DNA from: DASPFV01 sp035620975
Lineage (GTDB): Bacteria > Acidobacteriota > Vicinamibacteria > Vicinamibacterales > 2-12-FULL-66-21
Reading direction: 5' to 3'
Assembly (NCBI GenBank): GCA_035620975.1
Contig: DASPFV010000030.1
Location: forward strand, 1-42,614
Length of the DNA stretch: 42,614 nt
Part shown: positions 16,794 to 23,788 of the stretch, piece after piece
Numbering within the stretch: position 1 is the first letter of the stretch
Layout of the letters: every line of letters begins with the position of its first letter
Program-made: the position numbers and the translations under genes
Notes under the pieces: model-generated
The model's input: only the letters and a program-made list of their open reading frames with translations
What the model was told of the DNA's origin: nothing
The model's database searches: none

Positions 16794-18089
16794 TCAACGG
16801 CCAGCCTGCTCCGTCCAGAGCGGCCGGGTGAGCCCGTTCAGGTCCCACACCACCTGTCCTGCCTTGACCGTCAGTTCGCATTCGAGCTTCCGGTCGCCGG
16901 CCATCCTGTCGCCGCCCGTATCGACGAACCCGAACGTGCCGCGCCGCACCCCCAGCACAGCGATGTCGGCCTCCGCGCCGACCCCGAGGTGGCCGAGATC
17001 CGTCCGCTTGATCACGTCGGCCGCCCTCGACGTGTTCGCCTTGACGACGTCCTGCAGGGACATGCCCATGTTGAGGAACTTCGACATCACGTTGAGGATG
17101 TCCTTCATGCCGCCGTTCATGCTGCCCGTGTGCAGGTCGGTGCTGATCACGTCGGGGTGAAAGCCCTGCGCCATCGCCGGCACGGCCTGCCGGAAGAGAA
17201 AGCTCCCTCCGCCGTGCCCGACGTCGAAAATCACACCCTTGCGGCGTGCCTCGAGCACGTAGGGCCGCACGCGGTCGTCTTCGCCCACGACTGGAATCCG
17301 GTTCCGGACGTGCGCATAGGTGTGCGTCAGGATATCGCCGCGCCGGAGGTGCTCGAGCAGCAGGTCCTCCAGCGAGAGCGGTGGTGCGTGCCCGCCGAAG
17401 TCGATCATCACGGGCACGCCTGCCTCGGTGCCCGCGGCCACCGCTCTCGTCACGGGATCCCACTCCGGCCCCGCATAGTGCGCGACCTTGATGCCGACGA
17501 TCAATCCCTCGTGCTGACGGACGCGCATGGCTGTCAGCCGCGCGTCCATGTCTGCCAGGTTCTGCTCGACGGGACCACCTTTCATGCCGGAGCCCACGAT
17601 GTTGAGGAACGAGAGCACGCGCGTGCGGGACCGGTCGATGACCTGGGCCTTGAACTGCGGGAAGTTGCGCCACCCGGCGCCGCCGGCATCGACCAGGGTC
17701 GTCTGCCCGCTGCGGAACGAATGGCCGTCGGGCGGGACAGCCGAGTATCCGCTGCTGTAGGCCGCGTTGTCTTCCGTGCCCCAGAACACGTGGGCGTGGA
17801 TGTCGATGAGCCCCGGGGTCACGTAGAGCCCCGACGCATCGGCCACCTCCCGCGCACGCGCTCTCGCGACGTTGGCGGAGACGGCGACGATCTTGCCGCC
17901 GCTGACCGCCACGTCCATGATCCCGTCGATGCCGTTGCGCGGATCGACGACGTGCCCCCCCTTGATGAGCAGGTCGAACTCGGGTGCCTGGCCGAGCTCA
18001 CGCGGGGAGACAGCGGGCGGACTCCCGTAGGCCGCCGCGATCAGCCCGAGGGCCACACAGAGGGACAGTCCAATCGGTCGTGCAGCCAT
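16794..18089 (-). CDS. Exported COG3964 / EF_0837-type amidohydrolase
   Basis: A protein of 431 residues with a Sec signal peptide (GLSLCVALGLIAAAYGS) and an AGGAGAG site 5 nt before the ATG. Metal-site motifs of the amidohydrolase superfamily are intact: HAH in GLIDIHAHVF (His98, His100), carboxylated-Lys position Lys201 in GLIVGIKVAHY, His residues in TYAH (257-260) and FDVGHGGGSF (His292), and Asp318 in VISTDLH. The GHGGGSF...ISTD...MSKFLNMGM series is specific to the group once annotated as dihydroorotase (PRK09237, TIGR03583 EF_0837). A characterised COG3964 member hydrolyses N/O-acetyl-mandelate-type substrates, not dihydroorotate. In Enterococcus the homologue sits beside a SelA-like PLP enzyme; here such an enzyme lies 3.4 kb away. 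Likely a deacylase; substrate unknown. Confidence 0.87.
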   Translation of the reverse strand: MAARPIGLSLCVALGLIAAAYGSPPAVSPRELGQAPEFDLLIKGGHVVDPRNGIDGIMDVAVSGGKIVAVSANVARARAREVADASGLYVTPGLIDIHAHVFWGTEDNAAYSSGYSAVPPDGHSFRSGQTTLVDAGGAGWRNFPQFKAQVIDRSRTRVLSFLNIVGSGMKGGPVEQNLADMDARLTAMRVRQHEGLIVGIKVAHYAGPEWDPVTRAVAAGTEAGVPVMIDFGGHAPPLSLEDLLLEHLRRGDILTHTYAHVRNRIPVVGEDDRVRPYVLEARRKGVIFDVGHGGGSFLFRQAVPAMAQGFHPDVISTDLHTGSMNGGMKDILNVMSKFLNMGMSLQDVVKANTSRAADVIKRTDLGHLGVGAEADIAVLGVRRGTFGFVDTGGDRMAGDRKLECELTVKAGQVVWDLNGLTRPLWTEQAGR

Positions 18090-18154
18090 GAGGCTCTCCT
18101 GGATTGGGCTACATATTAAGGTAGGATCAGGCGCTCGACTCCGGGGACCTGGTC

Positions 18155-19351
18155 ATGAATCGCCGAGCGTTCGTCCGGCTGCTCGCAGCGGCCGCAGCAT
18201 CAGCACACTCCGGCCGCGCCCCCGCGGCTGCGGCCCAGGCGACCACAGCCGTACGCTCGGCCGTCGGGGCGCCTCGGGCCGTGCCCGCCTTCCGCGTCGT
18301 TTCCCGCTATCCACCGGCGAACGTTCCCGGGATGCCCGGTCCACATCCCGGCCGCGTCGTCTCGGTCCGGTCCGAGGCCTGCGTCGATATTGCGACGAAC
18401 GTGGCAGACGAGGGGACGGTGCGCGAGATGATGGCCCGGGGCATGCGCGCCCTGACGGGCGTGGGTACGACGGCTGATGCGTGGCGGCGGTTCTTCGATC
18501 CATCCGACGTGGTGGGCATCAAAGTGAACTGCGGAGGGCATCCGTACGTCGTGTCGGCGCACGAGATCGTCGCCGAGGTCGTCCGGCAGCTCGACGGCAT
18601 CGGAATTCCGCCCACGCAGGTCTACGTGTACGAGCGGTTCAGGAACCAGATGGACGAAGTCGACTACGCGCCGCGCCTGCCGGACGGCGTGCACATCGTC
18701 GCCGCGGAGCGCGCCAACCGGAACGTGAACAACAGCGGTTACGATCCGGCGACCTACCTGGAGACCACGCTCTTCGGAGAGGAGGACACCCGGTCGTGCC
18801 TGATGCGGCTGGTCTCGGAGCGGCTGACCAAGATCATCAACATCCCGAACATGAAGGATCACGGGGCGACCGGCGTCACCGGGTGCCTGAAGAACATCGC
18901 CTACGGAAGCTTCTCGAACGTGGCGAGGACGCACCAGGGGGGCGTCTCGCACACCTACTCGGTCGTCGGCACGCTGGCGGCCATCGAGCCGCTGCGATCG
19001 AGGACCGTGCTCCAGATCATGGACGGACTGCGCGGCGTGTGGCATGGCGGTCCCTTCGCGCGTACTCCGCGATACGTGTTCTACCCGAAGCAGATCCTGT
19101 TCGGCACCGATCCGGTTGCCATCGATCGCCTGCTGCTCGACATCATCGAGCAGCGTCGACTGGCCGAGGGGGCGCGGTCAATCTGGGATCGCTCGCCCGA
19201 CTCGCTCCGGCCCGATGACACGCGGGCGCGTGACGACGACCCGAACGTCAACATCATCATTCGTGAGCCCGGCCATGTCGAGTACGCCTCGCGCCTGGGC
19301 CTCGGGGTCCACGACCCCTCGAAGATCCGTGTGGAGTACCTCACGGTATGA
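18155..19351 (+). CDS. Tat-exported DUF362 protein
   Basis: A protein of 398 residues starting with a twin-arginine signal (MNRRAFVRLLAAAAASAHSG). DUF362 features are VVGIKVNCGGHPYVVS, the central NIPNMKDHGATGVTGCLKN stretch with a conserved Lys-Asp-His and one Cys, and late FGTDPVAIDRLLLDIIE. The family often carries Fe-S cluster domains; here no ferredoxin-type Cys cluster is present, only isolated Cys. Function is unknown. It is transcribed away from the amidohydrolase across only 65 bp, which contains an AT-rich spot (ACATATTAAGG), so a shared control region is possible. Its stop overlaps the start of the next gene (ATGA), indicating coupling. Confidence 0.85.
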   Translation: MNRRAFVRLLAAAAASAHSGRAPAAAAQATTAVRSAVGAPRAVPAFRVVSRYPPANVPGMPGPHPGRVVSVRSEACVDIATNVADEGTVREMMARGMRALTGVGTTADAWRRFFDPSDVVGIKVNCGGHPYVVSAHEIVAEVVRQLDGIGIPPTQVYVYERFRNQMDEVDYAPRLPDGVHIVAAERANRNVNNSGYDPATYLETTLFGEEDTRSCLMRLVSERLTKIINIPNMKDHGATGVTGCLKNIAYGSFSNVARTHQGGVSHTYSVVGTLAAIEPLRSRTVLQIMDGLRGVWHGGPFARTPRYVFYPKQILFGTDPVAIDRLLLDIIEQRRLAEGARSIWDRSPDSLRPDDTRARDDDPNVNIIIREPGHVEYASRLGLGVHDPSKIRVEYLTV

Positions 19352-20301
19352 CCGCGCCGCTGCTGCTGGTCGCCGCGGCCCTGCCGTGCGTCTACTGGAC
19401 GGGGGGCTTCGAGAGCCGGTCCACGCTGGACGCGGCGGGTATCAGGCACCTCTGCGCGCCGCCGGATACGGCCGACGGCTGGCGCGCGGCCGGCTTCGAC
19501 GTGCAAACGATGACCGACGCCGAGCTCGCAGCGCGTGCCCCACTCCCGGCGCCCGGGATCGCGCCGCGCACGGGCGTGGCCTCACCCACCAGGAGCCCGT
19601 GGATCGTCGCGAACGGCTGGCGCTTCCTGAGGGATCCCGGCGCGCGGTTCATGTTCGACGGTCCCGCCGAGAAGGCGGCGATCGTTGCGGCAGAGGCGCA
19701 CGCGTATGACGCAGACGTCCTGATCCGCATGGGCGAGCCGTCCGACGGCGGCAGCCTCGCCTCGCTCGGCTCCATGCTGACGTTCCTCGCGAGGGTGCCC
19801 GATACCGAGCTGCCCGCCATTGCCGACATCGGCATCGTGGACGACGGATCGGCCGTCACCGGCGAGGTGCTGAACCTCCTCGCCCGTCGCAACCTCCTCT
19901 TCGAGGTGCTCCGGGCACCGTCGACCCGCTATCGGGTCAACGTGGAGCTCGGCAGTGCGGCGTACCCTGCCGGGGAGGCGGCCGACCCGAACGCGTTCGC
20001 CCAGAGAATCCGGCGGCAGATCACCGACGAGGAGCGCAGCCTGCGGGTCTACGGCAGCGAAGTCGTGGTGTGCCGTGTGGTCGGTGACGGACGGCGCCTG
20101 AGAGTCCACCTGCTGAACTACGGCGGCCGCGAGATCGAGGGGCTCCGCCTGCGCGTGCGCGGATCCTTCCCGGAAGGGGAGGCGCTCGCCGCCGGCATCG
20201 GTCGCCTCGACCTGACCGATCATGTCGTGGCGGACGGCTTCACGGAGTTCTCGGTTCCGAGAATCGCGTCGTACGCGATCGCGGATCTCCGCGCCCGCTG
20301 A
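19348..20301 (+). CDS. Unrecognised protein coupled to DUF362
   Basis: A protein of 317 residues that I cannot place in a family. The first 15 residues are hydrophobic (LLLVAAALPCVYW) and may be a short signal or membrane-facing segment without a basic n-region. The N-terminal half has an alternating helix-strand pattern (SRSTLDAAGIRHLCAPP, AAGFDVQTM, WIVANGWRFL) as in a Rossmann or glutaminase-like fold. The last 80 residues look like a beta-sandwich (LRVHLLNYGGREIEGLRLRVRG, FTEFSVPRIASYAIADL) similar in style to C-terminal domains of glycosidase-like proteins. The ATGA overlap with DUF362 and shared strand suggest a joint function. Codon pattern and lack of stops support a real gene. Confidence 0.7.
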   Translation: MTAPLLLVAAALPCVYWTGGFESRSTLDAAGIRHLCAPPDTADGWRAAGFDVQTMTDAELAARAPLPAPGIAPRTGVASPTRSPWIVANGWRFLRDPGARFMFDGPAEKAAIVAAEAHAYDADVLIRMGEPSDGGSLASLGSMLTFLARVPDTELPAIADIGIVDDGSAVTGEVLNLLARRNLLFEVLRAPSTRYRVNVELGSAAYPAGEAADPNAFAQRIRRQITDEERSLRVYGSEVVVCRVVGDGRRLRVHLLNYGGREIEGLRLRVRGSFPEGEALAAGIGRLDLTDHVVADGFTEFSVPRIASYAIADLRAR

Positions 20302-20306
20302 ACAGA

Positions 20307-20450
20307 TCCGCCTTCGCCCTTCGGGCTACGGCGCGACACGTCCGCCTTCCCTTCGCCCTTCGGGCTGCCGCGCGACAGGTCTGCCTTCGCCTTCGCCCTT
20401 CGGGCTGCGGCGCGACAGGTCTGCCTTCGCCTTCGGGCTTCGGGGGACGG
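20307..20450. repeat. Tandem array of about 3.6 units of a hairpin-forming repeat
   Basis: Units begin at 20307, 20341, 20380 and 20420 and are 34, 39 and 40 nt long plus a partial one. Each has the core GCCCTTCGGGC flanked by CGCC and GGCG, so each can fold as nested stems. Spacing grows through added CTTCGC hexamers. The array fills the space between two convergent genes and may end both transcripts. A single inverted copy lies at 778-805. Confidence 0.8.
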
Positions 20451-20457
20451 TTCGCGT

Positions 20458-21501
20458 CTACGGTCCGGCGCGACACGCGAGTCCGGGTATCCGCGATTCG
20501 CCGATGCTCACGCTGGTCCATCCGCGATCCGCCTCGGGCAGCAGGAAGCAGGCCGCGACGCCGCTGAACTTGCCGAAGTATCCGCGACTGCGATCGGGGC
20601 CCAGCACGACGAACGCCGTGTCGAGGGCGTCGGCCATGGTGCCGGTGTCCGCCATCACGACCACGCCGAGCACGCCCTGAGCGGGAAGCCCCGAGCGGGG
20701 ATCCAGGATATGAGAGTAGCGAACGCCGTCCGACTCGAAGAACTTCTCGGACGTGCCGGCAATCGACAGCGCGCGGTCCCTCAGCTCCACCGCGCCTGAG
20801 GATCGTCGAGGATCCAGCGGGTCCTGAATGGCCACGGACCACCCGTCCCGCCCCGGCGGCGCCCCTAGCCCGTAGAGGGTGCTGCCGCAGGCGCTCAGGA
20901 GGGCCGCGTCGATGCCGCGATCGCGCAGCCTCGCGACCGCCCGGTCTACCGCATAGCCCTTTGCGATCCCGCCCAGATCGAGCTCGACGCCGGGCGACTC
21001 GAATCGAATCGTCCGGGTCTCCCGGTCGAGACTGACGCGGGACAGACCGACGTGCCGCAGCGCGGCGCGCAGGGCTTCGCCGGTCGGCACGCGCCCCTCG
21101 CCGCCGAAGAAGCCCCACGCCTTCACCAGCGGACCGACCGTGATGTCGAACGCGCCCCCGGTCTGGCGTCCGTACTCGAGCGCGCTGGCGATGAAGTCGA
21201 AGAGCTCCCGTTCGACCGTCAGCGCATGCCGTCCGGCCTCGCGGTTGATGGCCGACAGCGGACTGTCCGCCCGGTAGTGGCTCATCAGTCGATCGATGCG
21301 ATCGACCTCGTCGAGTGCCTCCTCGAGCGCGCGCGAGGTGCCCCGCGGATCGGGCCCGTACGCCTCGATCGCGTACGCGCAGCCCATCGAGAGGCGCGTG
21401 GCGTCGTGGTGGTGGAGCGCAGGTCTGCCGCCGCCGACAGCACAGCACAGCCCGGCGAGCGTGATCAGACGCGGCAGTCGCAGGCGGAGACCCCCCGTCA
21501 C
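20458..21501 (-). CDS. apbE: FAD:protein FMN transferase (ApbE family)
   Basis: A protein of 347 residues starting at a GTG that overlaps the stop of the upstream PLP-enzyme gene (GTGA, 21498-21501). ApbE motifs are all present: RLSMGCAYAIEAYG (where MGT is usual), MSHYRADSPLSAIN, GAFDITVGPLVKAWGF, LDLGGIAKGYAVDRA, SACGSTLYGLG, GTSEKFF...YSHILDPRSG, and ADALDTAFVVLG. The enzyme attaches FMN through a phosphoester to Thr/Ser in FMN-binding-domain proteins, outside the cytoplasm in bacteria with exported ApbE. A hydrophobic N-terminus (LITLAGLCCAVGGG) suggests export, but the lipobox is not canonical. No FMN-accepting target protein (such as an NqrC/RnfG-like FMN_bind domain) is encoded in the window, so its partner is elsewhere or unknown. 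Confidence 0.9.
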   Translation of the reverse strand: MTGGLRLRLPRLITLAGLCCAVGGGRPALHHHDATRLSMGCAYAIEAYGPDPRGTSRALEEALDEVDRIDRLMSHYRADSPLSAINREAGRHALTVERELFDFIASALEYGRQTGGAFDITVGPLVKAWGFFGGEGRVPTGEALRAALRHVGLSRVSLDRETRTIRFESPGVELDLGGIAKGYAVDRAVARLRDRGIDAALLSACGSTLYGLGAPPGRDGWSVAIQDPLDPRRSSGAVELRDRALSIAGTSEKFFESDGVRYSHILDPRSGLPAQGVLGVVVMADTGTMADALDTAFVVLGPDRSRGYFGKFSGVAACFLLPEADRGWTSVSIGESRIPGLACRAGP

Positions 21502-22706
21502 GCGCGCGTCGACAGGACTTCACGCAGGCGGCGGGCCACGACCTTTTCCTCGCCGCCGCGCATCATCCAGACCCCGATGACCAGAGTCTCCCCGTCCGAC
21601 CGCGTGCCGATCGAGGGCTCGCCGTCCCGCAGCAGCCGGACGACATCGGCGGGCCGGAGCGGGCGGGAGGAGGGGTCCCAGGCAATCCTGACATGCGGGA
21701 CGTGATTCGCGACCTCCGGGACGAAGATCTCGGCCTGGACGCCCGGCAGCGCCGACGCGGCACGCTGCACGGCTTCGGCGCGCTTGTGGAACTCACGCCG
21801 CTCGCGCGCGTGGTCCTTCCCGAGATACAGCTCGAGCGCCGCGAGCATGCCGACGATCTCCTCCTTGTTCACTTTCATGCCCCGGCCGATGGTGTTGCCG
21901 TTCGGCGGGGCGTTCAGGCGGGCGGCCGCAATGAGGTCCTTCCGGCCGAGGAGAAGGCCGGCGCTCTGCGGGCCGCGCAGCCCCTTTCCTCCGGAAAACG
22001 TCACGAGATCGAACCCCATCTTCGTGTACTTCCAGAGGTTCTCGACCGGCGGCACATCGGCCGCCGCGTCATTGAAGGTCGGCACGCCGTGCTTCTTCCC
22101 GAGCTGGACGAACTCCTCGTCGCGGATTCGGCCCACGGTGTTCTGGTTGTTGTAGAAGAACATCATCGCCGTGCGGTCGCCGATCGCGCCTTCGAGCTCC
22201 TCACGAGTTTCCACCTCCACCAGCCGGATGCCGCAGTTGCGCACGGCGTGGTCGTAGCCGACGCGGTGCGATTTCTGGACGATGACCTCGCTCTTCATGC
22301 CGGTGAGATCCGGCAGGTCGACGATCCGCTGCTGGTCCGTACCGGTCAGCACGCCCGCCGTGCCGAGCGTCAGAGCCGACGCCGCACCGGCCGTGACCAT
22401 GGCCGCTTCGCAGTGCAGCAGTGACGCGATGCGTTCGCCCACGCGATCGTGCAGCTCGTCGAGCATCACGTAGTGTTTCGACGCGTAGGCGATTGCGTCG
22501 GTGACCTCGTCTGGCATGAGCGAAGCCGTCATGGCCGTGTAGGTGCCGGCGGCGTTGATGAAGGGCCGCACGCCCAGCTCGCGGAACCAGTCGCGTCCCC
22601 GCGCGGCCGCCAGCGGACTGCCCGAAGGCGCCAGCCCACGCTCCACCAGGCCGCCAACGAGCGGCAGCCCTCCAAGGTGCTCGAGGAAACGTCGTCGGCT
22701 CCACAT
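21498..22706 (-). CDS. SelA/DgaE-like PLP-dependent enzyme with twin-arginine signal (EF_0838-type)
   Basis: A protein of 402 residues with an AGAGGAGG site 7 nt before its ATG. The start opens with SRRRFLEHLGG, a Tat motif, and a modest hydrophobic stretch. The fold-type I core follows: NAAGTYTAMTASLMP (51-65), a MVTAGAASALTLGTAG strand-helix, Asp213 in FNDAAADVPP (pyridine-N contact) and Lys241 in TFSGGKGLRGPQSAG (Schiff base). SGGKxxRGPQ is the form seen in D-glucosaminate-6-phosphate ammonia lyase (DgaE) and the EF_0838 group (TIGR01437), while true SelA has SGDKLLGGPQ. So it is probably an ammonia lyase, not a tRNA-Sec enzyme. Coupled to apbE downstream; RidA lies 124 bp upstream. Export of a PLP enzyme is unusual. 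Confidence 0.87.
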   Translation of the reverse strand: MWSRRRFLEHLGGLPLVGGLVERGLAPSGSPLAAARGRDWFRELGVRPFINAAGTYTAMTASLMPDEVTDAIAYASKHYVMLDELHDRVGERIASLLHCEAAMVTAGAASALTLGTAGVLTGTDQQRIVDLPDLTGMKSEVIVQKSHRVGYDHAVRNCGIRLVEVETREELEGAIGDRTAMMFFYNNQNTVGRIRDEEFVQLGKKHGVPTFNDAAADVPPVENLWKYTKMGFDLVTFSGGKGLRGPQSAGLLLGRKDLIAAARLNAPPNGNTIGRGMKVNKEEIVGMLAALELYLGKDHARERREFHKRAEAVQRAASALPGVQAEIFVPEVANHVPHVRIAWDPSSRPLRPADVVRLLRDGEPSIGTRSDGETLVIGVWMMRGGEEKVVARRLREVLSTRA

Positions 22707-22830
22707 CGTATGGCCTCCTCTGGCGCTTCCGCCCGAAGGCGGGAAGCCACGAATGGCTCTCAGCTTCCAGCTTCCGGCGGTCGCGCGGATTCGTCCACGG
22801 ACGTTCAGCTCTCAGCGGCAGTCCCGCCGG

Positions 22831-23313
22831 TCAGCGTGCCGCGATGCAGTCGATCTCCACGAGCGAGCTGCCGGGAATGCCGCCATAGCACGCGATGGTC
22901 GTGCGAACCGGGGGGTTGGGACCGAACCGGCCGCGGAAGACCTCGTTCATCCCGTCGTAATCCTTGATGTCGTGGAGATACACGTTGACCTTCAGCACCT
23001 TGGCCATCGAGGAGCCGACCTTCGTCAGCTCGGCCTCGATCTGATTCAGGACCGACGTCGTGTGAGCCCTGATGTCGCCGGGCGTGTGCTCGCCCTTGCC
23101 GGCCACGAAGACCAGGTTGCCGTACGTCACCCAGCCCGAGAAGAGCGGTGGCTTGTCCCCCGGGGGCTGATCGTCCGTCGAAGTCCTCTTGCCCGGCGCG
23201 GCCTCGGGCTGCTGCGCCCGCGCCACGCCGAACAGGCCCGCTCCGGCGGCGGCCACGCTGGCGAGGAAGGAACGCACCAGGGAACGGCGGGATGTCCTGT
23301 CGGTCGGGTGCAT
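22831..23313 (-). CDS. RidA-family enamine/imine deaminase with export signal
   Basis: A protein of 160 residues. The ATG at 23313 has AGGAGG 8 nt upstream and starts a Tat-like signal, TSRRSLVRSFLASVAAAGAG, cut near ARAQQ (residue 34). The RidA domain spans about 55-160: LVFVAGKGEHTPGDIRAHT, VLKVNVYLHDIKDYDGMNEVF, and NPPVRTTIACYG with catalytic Arg137, then SSLVEIDCIA. RidA proteins hydrolyse reactive enamines/imines released by PLP-dependent eliminases. Being next to a DgaE-like PLP enzyme is a natural pairing. Most RidA proteins are cytosolic and about 130 residues; the extra 45-residue leader here is the export signal. It is on the same strand as the PLP enzyme and apbE and is probably the first gene of that operon. 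Confidence 0.87.
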   Translation of the reverse strand: MHPTDRTSRRSLVRSFLASVAAAGAGLFGVARAQQPEAAPGKRTSTDDQPPGDKPPLFSGWVTYGNLVFVAGKGEHTPGDIRAHTTSVLNQIEAELTKVGSSMAKVLKVNVYLHDIKDYDGMNEVFRGRFGPNPPVRTTIACYGGIPGSSLVEIDCIAAR

Positions 23314-23491
23314 GCAGGTGCCTCCTGACGCGAGAGGATACCAGCGCCGCCGCGGAGCCGGAAGCGACGGAGCGGCTCCCAGCATCCGGCGAGCGAGCCG
23401 CCAGCCAGGTCTGCGACAGGCTCGGGATCGTCCCGGGCGCAGGCGAGGGACGCGCGGCGAGCCCGCCAGCGCTCCTCTTCGCGACGCGGCG

Positions 23492-23788
23492 CTAGCCCCC
23501 CGCCATTGCACCCACGATCAGCAGCGGTTCGGTCCCCGCCGCCACCGGCGCGGGAAGCGGGCTGTCGGGCGGCTCGTGGGAGAGATCCTGCTCGCAGGCG
23601 AAGAACCGCACGAACGGCCGTCGCTGCTGCTTGACGTAGTCGCGAATCGTTCCGCGCAGAACCGGGTACTGATCCTCGAGGGCGTCCAGCACCGCCCGCA
23701 GCGTCACCTGGCCGTCCAGGTCGAGCCTCACCTCGCCGTCCACGTGGGACAGGGTCCGCAGGTGCGCCGGAAGAACGACACGAATCAT
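23492..23788 (-). CDS. MoaD/ThiS-like ubiquitin-fold sulfur carrier protein
   Basis: A protein of 98 residues whose ATG overlaps the stop of the BNR-repeat gene (ATGA, 23785-23788). It has the beta-grasp pattern: MIRVVLPAHLRTL, VTLRAVLDALEDQYPVLRG, late hydrophobic strand EPLLIVGAMAGG. The C-terminal Gly-Gly is the adenylation/thiocarboxylation site of MoaD, ThiS and related carriers. No MoaE, MoeB, ThiF or other activating enzyme is nearby, so a role in molybdopterin synthesis is not supported. Pairing with a BNR-repeat protein recurs in other bacteria as far as I recall; the function of that pair is unknown. Sulfur carrier or protein tag are both possible. Confidence 0.85.
   Translation of the reverse strand: MIRVVLPAHLRTLSHVDGEVRLDLDGQVTLRAVLDALEDQYPVLRGTIRDYVKQQRRPFVRFFACEQDLSHEPPDSPLPAPVAAGTEPLLIVGAMAGG

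Noticed and set aside
16794..18089. Dihydroorotase (pyrimidine synthesis)
   Set aside because: Exported, with COG3964-specific motifs; this group was mis-annotated as dihydroorotase.
20307..20450. Possible CRISPR array
   Set aside because: Units are adjacent with no unique spacers, lengths vary, and no cas genes are near.
21498..22706. True selenocysteine synthase (SelA)
   Set aside because: The Lys motif is SGGKxxRGPQ as in DgaE, it has an export-like leader, and no selB, selD or tRNA-Sec is present.
23492..23788. MoaD of a molybdopterin operon
   Set aside because: No MoaE, MoaC, MoeB or molybdoenzyme nearby; kept as MoaD/ThiS-like only.
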